Positions 25,320 through 35,880 of a DNA stretch of 64,000 nt are shown here, in pieces (within the stretch, counting starts at the first letter, position 1; each line of letters begins with the position of its first letter). The DNA comes from Ascidia mentula (lineage: Eukaryota > Chordata > Ascidiacea > Phlebobranchia > Ascidiidae). Where the stretch lies: assembly GCA_947561715.1 (NCBI GenBank), contig OX387199.1, positions 10,235,001 through 10,299,000 on the forward strand, read 5' to 3'. Position numbers and translations under genes: made by a program. The notes beneath the pieces are model-generated. The model saw only the letters and a list, made by a program, of their open reading frames with translations. It ran no database searches and was not told the origin of the DNA.

Positions 25320-26870
25320 CTTTCGACCATTGTCACACTAATGATTTCTGTTGGCGCATTGCTGTAAAACTGATGGCTTTTTACTTTGTTTTGTTGCATT
25401 TGAAATTGTTTCACGAATTTCTCACGGTCGTTGGTCTTTTTGCGACAGCGCAAATGTCGTTGTGTGTTCATGAAAATTCTTTAAAGTTAAAAGATGTACT
25501 ATTACACCAGCACAACTTCTGTGAACCAGAGTATTCCGACGACATATATGTGTAAATAAAAAAAAAATACAGCTCGTATCTACATCTCTTAAAGCCTTTC
25601 ATAGTGAAATGTACGGTTGTAAGTTCCTGTTTAACCACAGACCTCACATACAACTGTATGTACGGACCAATGATTATCTCTCGCAAGAATGTTCTCTCCC
25701 TCAAGAAATTTATGCGGTAGAATGAGTCTCCACCGCTCTAACCCCAAAATTTCAGAAAATAAAACATACCAAGCAATTTGGAATGTAAAGTATATACAGC
25801 CTAGTTATGGTATAATTCAATGACTGTTCTTATGGAGGGAGTAATTATTCCTTTAAAATCAACAACAACCTCTCAGAAATCTCACGATAGACGTGGACCT
25901 ACACTGAAAGTACAGGCGAAGAATTCTTTATAGTTGACCAGGAGATTAATCCGACCAGAAGACTTTCCCGACTTAATTGTGGTATATTTTTCTAAAGGAA
26001 ACACTTCATAAAACGGCGAAACTTCTTACGCATTACGCGTTTAGCAGTAAATAAGTGACAGGCCCCACAAGAGGTTCGTCGTTGTATGCAGTATACGCGG
26101 GGCCCTACTTGTTTAGAATGCGTATGAATATGAAAAGGAACACAATTGTTTCCTTTTAAACAGACAGATTTCAACCCCAATGCACTTTGTTTTCTTCTCT
26201 ACTGGGGCATTACTCTGGTGATAATGTTTGCTTGTGCTATGGATAAAGGCTACACTGGCAGTAAAAGTTTATTATCATTTATCTGGTGGCTGTTACGGGA
26301 CAGTTTTACCCTCTTGCACGTACCTTATGTGTTGCCAGACTAGAGTTTCCATTTTTGTCACGTAAAATATTTTGAGTCCCAAATTATAATATCGATGATA
26401 TTTTTACAATCTCGGGCGTGACCTCATTATGTAGTCTGTGACCCCCTTCTTGGCGTCATTTCTAAACAACATTTCTTTCAAACTCTGTACCAGTCTGGCT
26501 AACTTTTGAATGTGTGGTTGCATGCTTCATCACACGGAACGTACGATATGTCTGTCTCCGTTCTTCTAGTTACATTGTTTTTCGCATGACTATAAACTTG
26601 CTACACCTATTTCACAACATTGTCCAAAAACCAAAGTCCATATTGCCCAAACACTGCAAATGTAGGTAATTTGTTACGTCATTTCTGCAAGATGATGGCT
26701 ATAGACTTATGAAGCATTTTATGGCTTGACAAACTTCTGTTTTAATTATTTAGTTTCTGAAAAACTTCACGACCCACATTTATAAAAAAAAACGGTGGTG
26801 CGTTTTCGTCAAGATTTGTGTCAGATGAAGCCATTGTGTTTGCCATGTTTAAGCACAACATGCGTCTAAG
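25320..26870. other. TFAM 3' flank and repeat-like spacer
   Basis: AATAAA at about 25554 is the likely TFAM poly(A) signal. Beyond it no coding region is supported. Open frames such as 25992-26180 and 26146-26343 lack any domain. Confidence 0.5.
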
Positions 26871-26879
26871 TTAACGCAA

Positions 26880-26995
26880 CTATGAGGAATGTTTTACGTT
26901 AATTCACCAGGTATCAAGGTTCGTCCGGACGTGGATTTTAGCACCGAAATTCCAGACGTGTCCGGGAAAATCCGGACGTCTGACAACCCCAGGCT
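26880..26995. repeat. Repeat with inverted TCCGGA(CGT) motifs, hAT-end-like
   Basis: CGTCCGGACGTGG at about 26922, CCAGACGTGTCCGGGAAAATCC at about 26952 and TCCGGACGTCTGACAACCCC at about 26971-26990 give repeated inverted copies of the same motif. Read on the minus strand the element starts GGGGTTGTCAGACGTCCGG, which resembles the ends of some hAT transposons. The other end is not identified. Confidence 0.35.
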
Positions 26996-27161
26996 ATACA
27001 AATAATTGCTCAAAAAGGAACTGTTGGCAACAAAGGCCAATCGAACGAATAGTCTTCCAAAAGCAGTTGAAGGGTCGCAGTTGGTTTGTCGGAAAATTTT
27101 GAAGGAATTGCATCAACGCGAACCCAACATCAAACCTGTCCAGAAAGTCCCAGAGACAACA

Positions 27162-27545
27162 TGCTGCCTGCAGGTCCTGTCAGAACAAAACCGAGATCTG
27201 TGCTGGTCGTAAGATCAAAAACCATGATCTAAGAAATCACGTTGTGACCTGTGGTACCGAAATCCAGCATGATCTGAGAGATCGAAAATCTTGATCTGTT
27301 TATTTGTGAAAAGAGTCGCAAATATATAGGGAGATATCAAAGACGAGGCAGAAACAAAGAGATAATTGATGCGATTACGCGACAAAGGAGACTTAGAAGA
27401 AGTAGCCCAAGTTAAAAGACGTAACGCAAGCGAGATAACTAGCGATGGCGCCAGAAAGACGGGTGTAAATGTAAAAGAGTAGAAAGACCAAGTTTAAACA
27501 AAATATAAATAAATATTCGAATTACGACAAGCCAAAATCCCTACA
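27162..27545 (-). mobile_element. LTR of a retrotransposon fossil with a short internal leader
   Basis: Read on the minus strand this unit starts TGTAGGG and ends in CA. It matches, in inverted orientation, a similar unit at 60052-60424 over almost its whole length. A related stretch of what looks like internal leader continues to about 27060. The family cannot be assigned without the coding part, which is absent. It is a broken remnant. Confidence 0.6.
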
Positions 27546-27794
27546 CAGTGGCAAATGAAAAAACCCGTACCTTATTTGCGATTAAAATGTAATCCTAGTA
27601 ATGTGTATCGACTACTGATCTGCACGGTACATATTAGGCCTGCTCGCAAACGATAAATGGCAGGACAGCATTTTTTGTCGAATACACATTGTTCTCAAAT
27701 AGGAAGATGACAATAAACTTGACCCATGCCATGTGATTGGTCATCTCACAATTAAGTTGAAATTGTCTTGAAACCGGAATAATTTTTGTATTCA

Positions 27795-27860
27795 TTCAGG
27801 ACGTTTCGGCAACAACTAATGCCATCATCAATTCAATCGTTACTGAAACGTCCTAAATAA
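27795..27860. repeat. Small palindrome around GGACGTTTCGG
   Basis: CATTCAGGACGTTTCGGCAA at about 27795 and, inverted, TTACTGAAACGTCCTAAATA at about 27838-27857 form an imperfect hairpin with a loop containing GCCATCATCAATTC. It resembles the element at 19204-19296 in the GACGTTTCGG phrase. Confidence 0.35.
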
Positions 27861-28422
27861 ATACAACATGTCTGCAAGAATGTATCAAAGTTGGTTGCTT
27901 ACAATTACGGAAAGCTAACATGGGGTTTGGGAAACTGGAAAGTTGAGAATCTCCAACATAAAGGATTAGTTGTGCCTTGATAATGGCAACTTCTTAACAC
28001 TTGTTATAGCGTAGCATTTTATTTGAAAAAGTTCGTGGTTTGATTATGGTTACAACCGTACGGATAAATGTGATTTGTTTTTGTTCACTTTCGCGGGCTT
28101 GTATGTTTGGCGTTTGATTAGGTATTGAAACCTTGTGCTTTTGTGACTTATGCAAAAATGCAATTAATTTGCTATGGAAAGGGGGTGCTATGTGTGCTAT
28201 GTTTTTGAAAGTTGCATAGGCAAATAATGTTTTTATGTGGATACAGTCGTTTTATCCGTTTTATCACCAATCGATGATGACGTCACAATAAACAAGCTTA
28301 AGATGCAAATTTGAAACGATGGGATAACGGATTTCATTACAGTCAACTACTAAACCATCAAATAAACTATGCAGGGTTTTAAATTTTAGTACTGCATAAA
28401 TATATGCTGTAGTTTTTAAATT

Positions 28423-31400
28423 ATGTCAAATAAAAAAACTCGCAGTGAAGAATATAACTTGTATTTGGATGAAACAAGTCGAGTCAGTGCATTGGATTTG
28501 TATGAAGATCTACTCACTGTTGATGATGATAAAGGAACTTTATTGTCTGTCACAGAGGTAAACATTGAAAAGAAACAACTGCAAGAACAAAATCAACTTC
28601 TTTTGCACCAACTTTCTCAAGCTACAGCAAATGTAAGATATTTCTTGTAAAACTTTATCTTTAAAAATTGTAAATAATAGTTAAACACCAGGCAATTTTG
28701 ACTTAATAATTGGACACATTTTTTCAGTTAAAAAGCATAACAGAACAAAACAACTCTCTGAAGCAAAACTTTGCATGCCTTCTGGAAACAGCTAAAACAG
28801 AATTAGAGAGAAAAAACAAAGTAATTGCACGACTGTCTGGAGCATCTGAACCACAGTAAGTCCAAATCTGTAATATTAGGCAAGTTAGGGAAACTTTTTT
28901 GGTATATATATATAAAATATGACCACACAACAGCATTCCAAAAAATAACCAGACCTTCCGTGCAAACAATAACTAAATATGTTATTTAGTAAATGTGAGA
29001 TTGCTTTCAATGTTGAATCCTTACAGGCTTCACAATAAACCCAAAAGCTCTCAAGATCGTGAAAAAAGCTCAACATCGCTTAAAGGAAGAAGAGTTGATG
29101 ATTTTACGGCAAATGGTAAGAAGCACTTCATGCATAAATTTCCACACACTAATATTTTCTGTCTTTTTTAATGTAGTAAGGGATGGAGGCAAAGGTAAAC
29201 CTGAATATATACCTTCACATAGACCTCAGACAGCGCTTGAGGCAGGTGAAAGTGGGTTGCAATTGTTGCCTGAGAAACTTGTGTCAACTAACAAAACAAG
29301 GCACAGTAAAGATGATAGAGGCAGTCCACACCTGAAAAGAAAGAGCATACCAAATGATGTGCCTGAACAAAAGCGCGCGAGAGATTCTCATAAATCTGAT
29401 AAATCAATGGACAAAAAGAAATCTACTGATAGATCAAGTGCCTCACATAAAGACAGAGGTCACCGTGATAGGCAACACCGCAGTTCTTCACGTAGCTATG
29501 ATCGATCACCAATAAGTGACAAGAAAGCTAAAGATAAGACATTGGCAAATAGGAAGGAGTACACTTCTAGAGACGACGAAAGACAAAAGTCATCATCCAG
29601 AGACCTAAGACACAAACTTAGGTCACGATCCAAACGAGCAAGCAATGATGGGTCTTCTAAACATTCTTCCAACAAAATGACTTTGAAAAACTCACTACCT
29701 ATACCTGAGGACAAATCAATGAGGAAATCTGAAGGGAAACAAGATTCAACAGAACCTGCAGTGGTTCGCACAAAAGAGCCTTTAAAGCGAAAAGCAGACT
29801 CCTCTACTGATGTGAGAAGAAACCAGAAAAGGGAGCATCATGTTCAAAAAGGCAAAACTGTAGTTCTTGAAGTTCCTCACAAACTTTTCTGTGTTGACAA
29901 GCCCAAAGAAGCTGCACAACGACAAACGGTTCCCACATGCAGGCATAAAGAAGTCAAAACAACAGAAGCTAAACAGAACAAAGAAGTACCCGACAGAAAT
30001 GATGAAGTACATGGAGAAACAAAAGCACAGAGACGAAATAATGATGTTAACCCAAAATTAGGTAATGCTAGTATATGTAAGGCGGACAATGCAATGGTAC
30101 CTGATAGCATTACCAGCACATGTGATGGTCCATTATTTGACATGCCAAACCTTGATATATATGATCAACTTGACTTTAATGAGGACTCACTTGTGTCAGG
30201 ATTAGCTGAGAGTAATAGTATGGGTAAAAGCCCCTCAAAAGACTTTAAAAAACATTCTGCAATAAGTTTTCCACTAAAGTTGGAAACTTTTGAGCCAAAA
30301 AGAAATACAGAACTGAAGTCAATAAAGAAATCACCCTGTGTTAAAGTTCCAGCGACAAACAAGAATTCAACCAATGAAATTCCATCTCCACTTAAGAAAT
30401 GTACCAGACTATTACTGGCCACAAAAACATTGACTGCAGTGGAACCAAAGTTGTTGAATGTTACCAAGTCCAACAGTGCTGGTAAACCTCCAACACTCTC
30501 AAGTACAATAGAAAGTGAAGCGCAACAAAGTGAGACAACAGAAACTTCAGATCAACGGAAGCAAAGTTCCAAGTCCGTAACAAAATTAAAACAGTCTGTA
30601 TCAAGTACTGCATTAATACGTTCGCGTTCATGTGACAACTCTATATTGCAGAACCAAGCAATGGTCCATCAAAAACACAGTGCACAAGCAAATGCACCAA
30701 TCGGACAATCAGTCAACTTGCTGGAGACAAATTTTAAACCTGCAGTTTTGGACACAGAGTATTCTAAAAGAGAAAAATCCAGCAAACACTCCAGTTCTGA
30801 ATTGATTTTAGAGAAAGGAATTATCACAACACAGAAGACTGTTTTAAAATCCTCTTCACTTGCATCTAAAAACAATTCAAATGAAAGTACAAAGAGTTCT
30901 GACTCATGCAGCAATTTCGAAATATATGACAATCAAAAAGTAAAAGAATCACTACAAGGAGCAAATCACAAAAATATTGAGAATGTTTTCCATAACCCTT
31001 CACTAGAACCATTGAAAGTTAAACCATTGGTCAAGTCAAAAAATTCTGAACATACTATTTCACCGTCACTATGTGAAACTTCCAGTACTTTTGTTTCACA
31101 TCAACCTGAACCAAAGGCTGTTGCCAAGGCCAGTGCTGGCGGAGGTAAGTTCATTTTTATTGTGCTGTTTAGAATTTTGTGTTATCTTGTTTCAGTAACT
31201 ATGCTATGTTTTAGATACAAAAGGTGTTGGAGAAAGTTTCATGCATTATTATCGCAATGCATCTCTTCACTGTTTACTACATCTAGCTAGGAAGAAACTA
31301 GACAAGATTAGTAAGTCAATAAACACTTGAAAATTGAAATTAATTCCTGATTTGGTTAATATTATTTTAATATTCAGTGTGTTCTAAGAAGACCCAATCT

Positions 31401-32706
31401 CATAAACAGGAAAATCAATTAGACAATTCGACAAAAAAAGGTTTGATTTATTGTATGTTTAGTAGTTGACAGTAATACATCATAACTTTAAGTCACTAAT
31501 TATTTTAGAAGGCACTAAATCGAGGGAAGTCTGGTTAACAAGTCTAAAGGAGTGCCAGCATAGGCGCAAACTGCGAAGTAGGTGGTTGTCCGAAATTGAA
31601 ACGGAAGAGAAACCGTCACCACAACATGAAGATATTCCTGCTCTTTCCACCAGTTCCCAACCACTGAGTAAGCCAATTTTAAAAGTGGTAATGATTAAGG
31701 TCTTTAATGGCAATATTTTTGTTTGACTCAAGACTCCTTTTGTTTAAATCAGAGGCAGTAGGGATAGGCGTCGAATTAGGGGTGACATGTCACCTAAGTT
31801 AAAAATTATTGTCAGAAAAACCACATGCATTATACTATGTGTTAACCTAGTTTCAAACGACCTGCATTATCACTGTCACAATCAAACACAAGTGTCTCGT
31901 GATTTTGTTACTTCGTCATTACTAAATTTGCAATAGACCGAATGAAACAAAAATGTGCCGCTTTCAGTAAGGGGGTTCGTAATTTAAGTGTTTAAAATTT
32001 AATGCTATGACTGACGGAATGTTTTTTGCGTGGTTTCAAAACCTGAAAAAGTCACCCTTAATATTTTACGAAACGTTAAAAAATCGACGCCTATGGCTGT
32101 AGGTGGGTAATTGGTCGGCATCGTAATATACAAAAGTAGTTATCCAATGTGTTTCGCACACATATGAGCAAGTAGTCATGCCAAGCAATCAAAAATTTAG
32201 AAAGCTGTAACGGACATGGCAAAAATGCAATAATTAAATTTAAGTGACTAATATTTGGATTTGGGTGAAATTTAGTTTTCGAACACCACTACAAAATCGA
32301 AATTTGTTGCCGGCCGATTCATCAGACAAATTATTTTTCGTGTGCAGTCGAACCATCAACGATGTCGTGCAACTCCTGGTCAAGACATGAAGAGTCCATA
32401 AACAAATTTATTGGTTTGGCCGACTTCGCCAAGATTCTCACCCCCATTAAATCCCTGGCAGACGAAAGCAATTCAAAAGGTATAGGCGTAGTCAAGGCTA
32501 ACAGCGTAAAAAAAACAAACGAACGTATTTTTGACAGGCTCTTCAGTGGATATACACAAGCTCCAGCAGACGTGCAGAAACGTGTTCCCATTCAAACCAT
32601 GACGTTTTACACTACCAATTTTATATTTTATTTTCTATCTATGTTACTTCAACCCTCAATAAACCAAACACTGTTATGTCGATTTGTTTATTTGCTGTTA
32701 TTATAA
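28423..32706 (+). CDS. CASP8AP2: CASP8AP2/FLASH-like histone mRNA processing factor
   Basis: FLASH works in histone locus bodies with LSM11 of the U7 snRNP to cleave histone pre-mRNAs. Eight exons fit: 28423-28632, 28728-28855, 29027-29110, 29178-31144 (one large exon), 31215-31310, 31378-31440, 31509-31667 and 32348-32706. The N-terminus has [17 protein letters not shown], then a coiled coil containing [19 protein letters not shown] and [12 protein letters not shown]. These line up with what I recall of the human N-terminal region (LDLYEEILTEEG; NQSLKKN..L.KTARVEINRK). The large exon is Ser/Lys/Arg-rich and disordered, with an RS/RD-rich patch near 29440-29650. The last coding stretch reads into hydrophobic codons past an internal AATAAA at 32656, so the true stop may lie upstream or be spliced. 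I see no clear C-terminal SANT-like domain. The N-terminal call is good; the end is uncertain. Confidence 0.7.
31751..32100. mobile_element. MITE with GGCGTCGA terminal repeats in a FLASH intron
   Basis: The left end CAGTAGGGATAGGCGTCGAA at about 31750-31770 is mirrored by a right end AATCGACGCCTATGGCTG at about 32079-32097. It lies in the intron between 31667 and 32348, has no ORF, and carries a GGTGACATGTCACC palindrome near its left end. The shared GGCGTCGATT core links it to the element at 36018-36590. No clean target-site duplication was found. Confidence 0.5.
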
Positions 32707-34684
32707 GTTGGCTTTTTGAGCAGCATCCCGTGCTCTTATTTTTTCCAGCTTTGCAACTTTAGCAACAGATTTGTTGCCCATAATTCCACCACCCCAATGG
32801 CGACGAATCTAAAAAATGAATTAGTTTTAAAACTAGATTGCTTATGGGTCAAATGATAGATTAGCAAATTTAGCTCAGGATTTTTCAGTTGACAACACAT
32901 ATTTTTCAGTCGAAGAAATTCAATGCATCACAGCTTGGCAAGTACCAAATCAAGAAATACCGGCTTTTTACCTCTTCAAATCGATCATTGTAGTTGGTCC
33001 GTACACTTTCAATCAGCTTGCTTAAGGTGCCTTTGTCCTCACTGAAACCCAAACAAATTGGAACATCAATTGAAAAATATTTATAAATCTTGGGACTTTT
33101 TATACAGCAAGTTGGCCTCAGAGATCTTGGTGATGAAAAATGTAATCAGGGTACATCGTTATAGCAAATATGTTGGTCATCACAGGCCAAAAAAAGGATT
33201 AAGAGAGAAACAGAGGCTTACTTGTTGACATCACTAATGGCCACACAAGTGCAAGTTTTCCTGTGCACCAAGCGCCCAAGTCTGGACTTGCCCTTGATAA
33301 TGCAGTATGGCACATTCATTTTGCGACACAAAGCTGGCATGTACAACACAATCTGTACAATATAACAACAGAAAGTCAAGAGACAGCGAAAACAAACAAA
33401 ACTTTAGATCCAAACCTCGACAGGGTCAACATCATGGGCAATAACCACAAGTTGGGCTTTCTTCCGCTCAATCAGGTTTGTCACGGTGTTCACTCCACTG
33501 GCAACAACAAGAGGCCTTCTTGTTGGTGTGTCCTGCTTACCTGCAGCTCTGAATAAAATACGTCATTTAAATATCTAGGTAAGCTAAGAGAGCTGTCACT
33601 TCTATATTTACTGCATTATCATTGGGCGAACATTTAAATAATCAGGAGTAAGTTAATCAGAAAATGAACACAAAGACCCATCTTAATTGTATCACAGAAA
33701 CTTACCGGTCTTCTGCCCGTTTTCGCAAACGGTTTTTCTTTTCCAACTTTGTTTCAGGCTGATACTTCTTCGCGAGTCGGAAGAGGGAAGCAGCTGGGGG
33801 AGAATAGCAATATGCAACAATGCACAACACATCACAGTAACAGTAGAAACCATTCACATGTAACGTGTGTGCATTGAGCGGCCAAAACACTAATAAGTGT
33901 AATTTGACCAACTTGCATGACAGAAGCCAATGCAAGGGACAGCATTTATAGATATAAATCTGCATAAAAATCGAAGGTAAAATCAAATGGGCAAAGAGAA
34001 ACCTTTCAAGCCTATGGTTTCTTTCAGTATCAGAATAGGTAAGGGATTTGTCATCAAACTTAGCTCAGATGGCAAAAAATTTATCATCACAACACCTTTT
34101 TTATTGATTTCTTATTTTATGATATTATTACCGGTTTGCTTGTCAAGTGTGTTCGAGAATTGATTAATCGCAGGAGGCACTTTTAAGCGTCTCTGCAACA
34201 CAACTTTCTGACGCTGCAATCTAATGTACTTCGGCCATCGTACAAAGTGGGTCAAGTCTCGTTTTGGCTGAATGTCCTGACCTGTTGATAACATTTAATT
34301 TAAGTATTTGTAGTCCGCCATTAGACAAGATAAAAATCCTGGTAATATGTCTCAGTAGAACGGATGTTTGATAGCATGTGCAAACGTTTGCATACTATTG
34401 GCAGAATTATAATTGTCATCACCGACATCTAGCTGTAAATTCAACCCTACCGACGAAACGCAAGCTTACCGATGCCAAAGTTTTTTGGCCTCTTTTCGAA
34501 GAGAGGATTGACCACTTTTTTGGTCTGTGCCTTTCGGGCCAACAATGGGGCTGGCGCAACGCGCTTCCCACGAGATTTCTTTCCTTTCGGCTATAACAGC
34601 ATATTTCACATTTAATAAACAAGTTTTGGTGATACACAACTCTTTAGAAACCAAGATTAGCATGGATTCAAACACACTTACCAT
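32701..34684 (-). CDS. RPL7A: 60S ribosomal protein L7a (eL8)
   Basis: This is a core protein of the large ribosomal subunit that binds rRNA through its L7Ae domain. On the minus strand the first exon holds essentially only the ATG (34682-34684), a pattern common in ribosomal protein genes. The next exon (about 34474-34589) starts [20 protein letters not shown], and the following one (about 34131-34283) has [20 protein letters not shown]. Further exons carry [19 protein letters not shown] (about 33702-33796), [18 protein letters not shown], then [20 protein letters not shown] and [16 protein letters not shown]. The end is [20 protein letters not shown] then DAAQKANL and the stop at 32701-32703. 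The full length is about 265 residues. Its introns host C/D-box snoRNAs, as in vertebrates. The stop codon lies within 6 bp of the possible FLASH stop on the other strand. Confidence 0.97.
33112..33190 (-). ncRNA. SNORD24: C/D-box snoRNA U24 (SNORD24)
   Basis: Minus strand, inside an RPL7A intron. The outer ends TTGGCC and GGCCAA pair perfectly (33185-33190 with 33112-33117). Box C is TGATGA at 33178-33183 and box D is CTGA at 33118-33121. The stretch before box D, CACCAAGATCT, is complementary to the conserved 28S rRNA sequence GATCTTGGTG. ATATTTGCTA further upstream is complementary to the adjacent 28S TAGCAAATAT. These are the two antisense elements of U24 as I know it, and vertebrate U24 also sits in RPL7A. 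U24 guides 2'-O-methylation of two cytidines in 28S rRNA. The D' box is not a clean CTGA after the second guide. Confidence 0.88.
34024..34096 (-). ncRNA. C/D-box snoRNA candidate with a 28S guide
   Basis: Minus strand, in the RPL7A intron 33797-34130. All four boxes are present in order: C (GTGATGATAA at 34081-34090), D' (CTGA in CCATCTGAGC near 34065), C' (TTGATGA near 34051) and D (CTGA at 34030-34033). The guide before D, AATCCCTTACCTATT, includes 11 nt complementary to the conserved 28S stretch TAGGTAAGGGA (from memory). The terminal stem is weak, so ends are approximate. Confidence 0.65.
34347..34428 (-). ncRNA. C/D-box snoRNA candidate, target unknown
   Basis: Minus strand, in the RPL7A intron 34284-34473. 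The ends ATGTC (34424-34428) and GACAT (34347-34351) pair perfectly, with box C TGATGA at 34416-34421 and box D CTGA at 34352-34355. An internal GCAAACGTTTGC could form a hairpin. The guide before D reads ACATCCGTTCTA; I could not place it on rRNA from memory. Size and host fit an intronic snoRNA. Confidence 0.62.
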
Positions 34685-35880
34685 GATACAACCAACCGCT
34701 AGAGAGTCAGAAGCAAAAGGCGGTGCTGGAACGAAAAGTAAGACTCGTGGTTGTTTAGTTATTCAACCATAAAATTTAAAATTTTATTTTCGTTGGGGAT
34801 AGAAAAAACTAAAAATGCCTTTTTCATGAAAATCCAAACAACTTTAAAATTATGAGAAAATTATGTTTAATGCTTGTGGCAAATTTCGAAGATTTTCAAT
34901 ATGTAGCCTATGTCAAAGTTGTATATCAGAGATTGATGCCAACCTTCGGGTTTGTTTGATTACAATACTTGAGAGTAATCAGTGTTGTCCATAATGTTTT
35001 GGAAAATTAAGTAAGGTATGGAGACGAGAACTCGCTCAGAACATAGGGCAGTCGCCTTATCTGGAGCCAGTCAATTCCTACTGGAGACTCATACGCTATA
35101 TTGGCCTGAGAGACCCATCGCCAGACAGGGATACTATTCCTTCAAGCTGCTATAGCTATATAAGCTGCGGACTCAACACAAATAAACGTGTAACTCCGCT
35201 TGTAATCGTCAAATCGAAGGCAGTCGAAGGGCAAGATTTTTATATTAACACTTGTCCTTCATCGACTTGGTCTTGTTCCTTTCACCGAATCATTCATTGT
35301 CGCGAAGTATTTTTAATTCCTTCATACAATTTTTTTTGCCCAAACCGCAAGTTCGTAATTGTGGTACTTTGTTAATTGTTTACCAACTCTTGTACATACG
35401 ATTAATTGTTTACTAAAATCGTATGTGTAGTGAAGTTTGTGTACGAGTTCAATGCACATACGATACATATGTTCAAGTGAGTATACTTGCTTTTCTTGCA
35501 ATCATGGTTAGTATTATGTTATTTGGTTGTCACACAACGAATTTACTAATGTTCATCCAGAAGGCAAGTAATGCATTGCTTTTCAGCTAATTTCGACTAA
35601 GGCAGATCCGATTTTTAGTGAAAACTAATCATTATGTTTGGACTATTTTTGTGGGTGGCACCAAAATTTATTTGTTTGACCCTGCATTAGAAAATTGGGC
35701 AAAATACGTTTACAAATGAATAGCACTCCACGGTAATAGAAAATATTAAATTGCCCCTGGTTTATTTGCTTCAACCAATTCAACCATTTCTTGGCTGGAC
35801 AAAACAATACCAGACAAGACAAGAAAAACTTTACAGACACTGCTAACACAAATGAACTACAGATTTTCTTCAGAAATAAA
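34685..35880. other. Intergenic: RPL7A promoter, repeat-like block, PRDX4 3' flank
   Basis: No coding region is supported. 34685-34780 should hold the RPL7A promoter. The central part (about 34983-35250) has a TATATAAGC box near 35158-35166, an AATAAA near 35180 and ends TGTT/AACA, which together resemble a solo LTR. No second copy in the window and no clean target duplication support this, so it stays tentative. Confidence 0.4.

Noticed and set aside
29059-31290. 743-codon frame as an independent intronless gene
   Set aside because: Its start is antisense to splice logic: the conserved FLASH N-terminus splices into it at 29178 and introns follow at 31144.
34983-35250. Solo LTR between RPL7A and PRDX4
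   Set aside because: It has TATA and AATAAA and TGTT/AACA ends, but no matching target duplication and no second copy in the window; left only as a remark.
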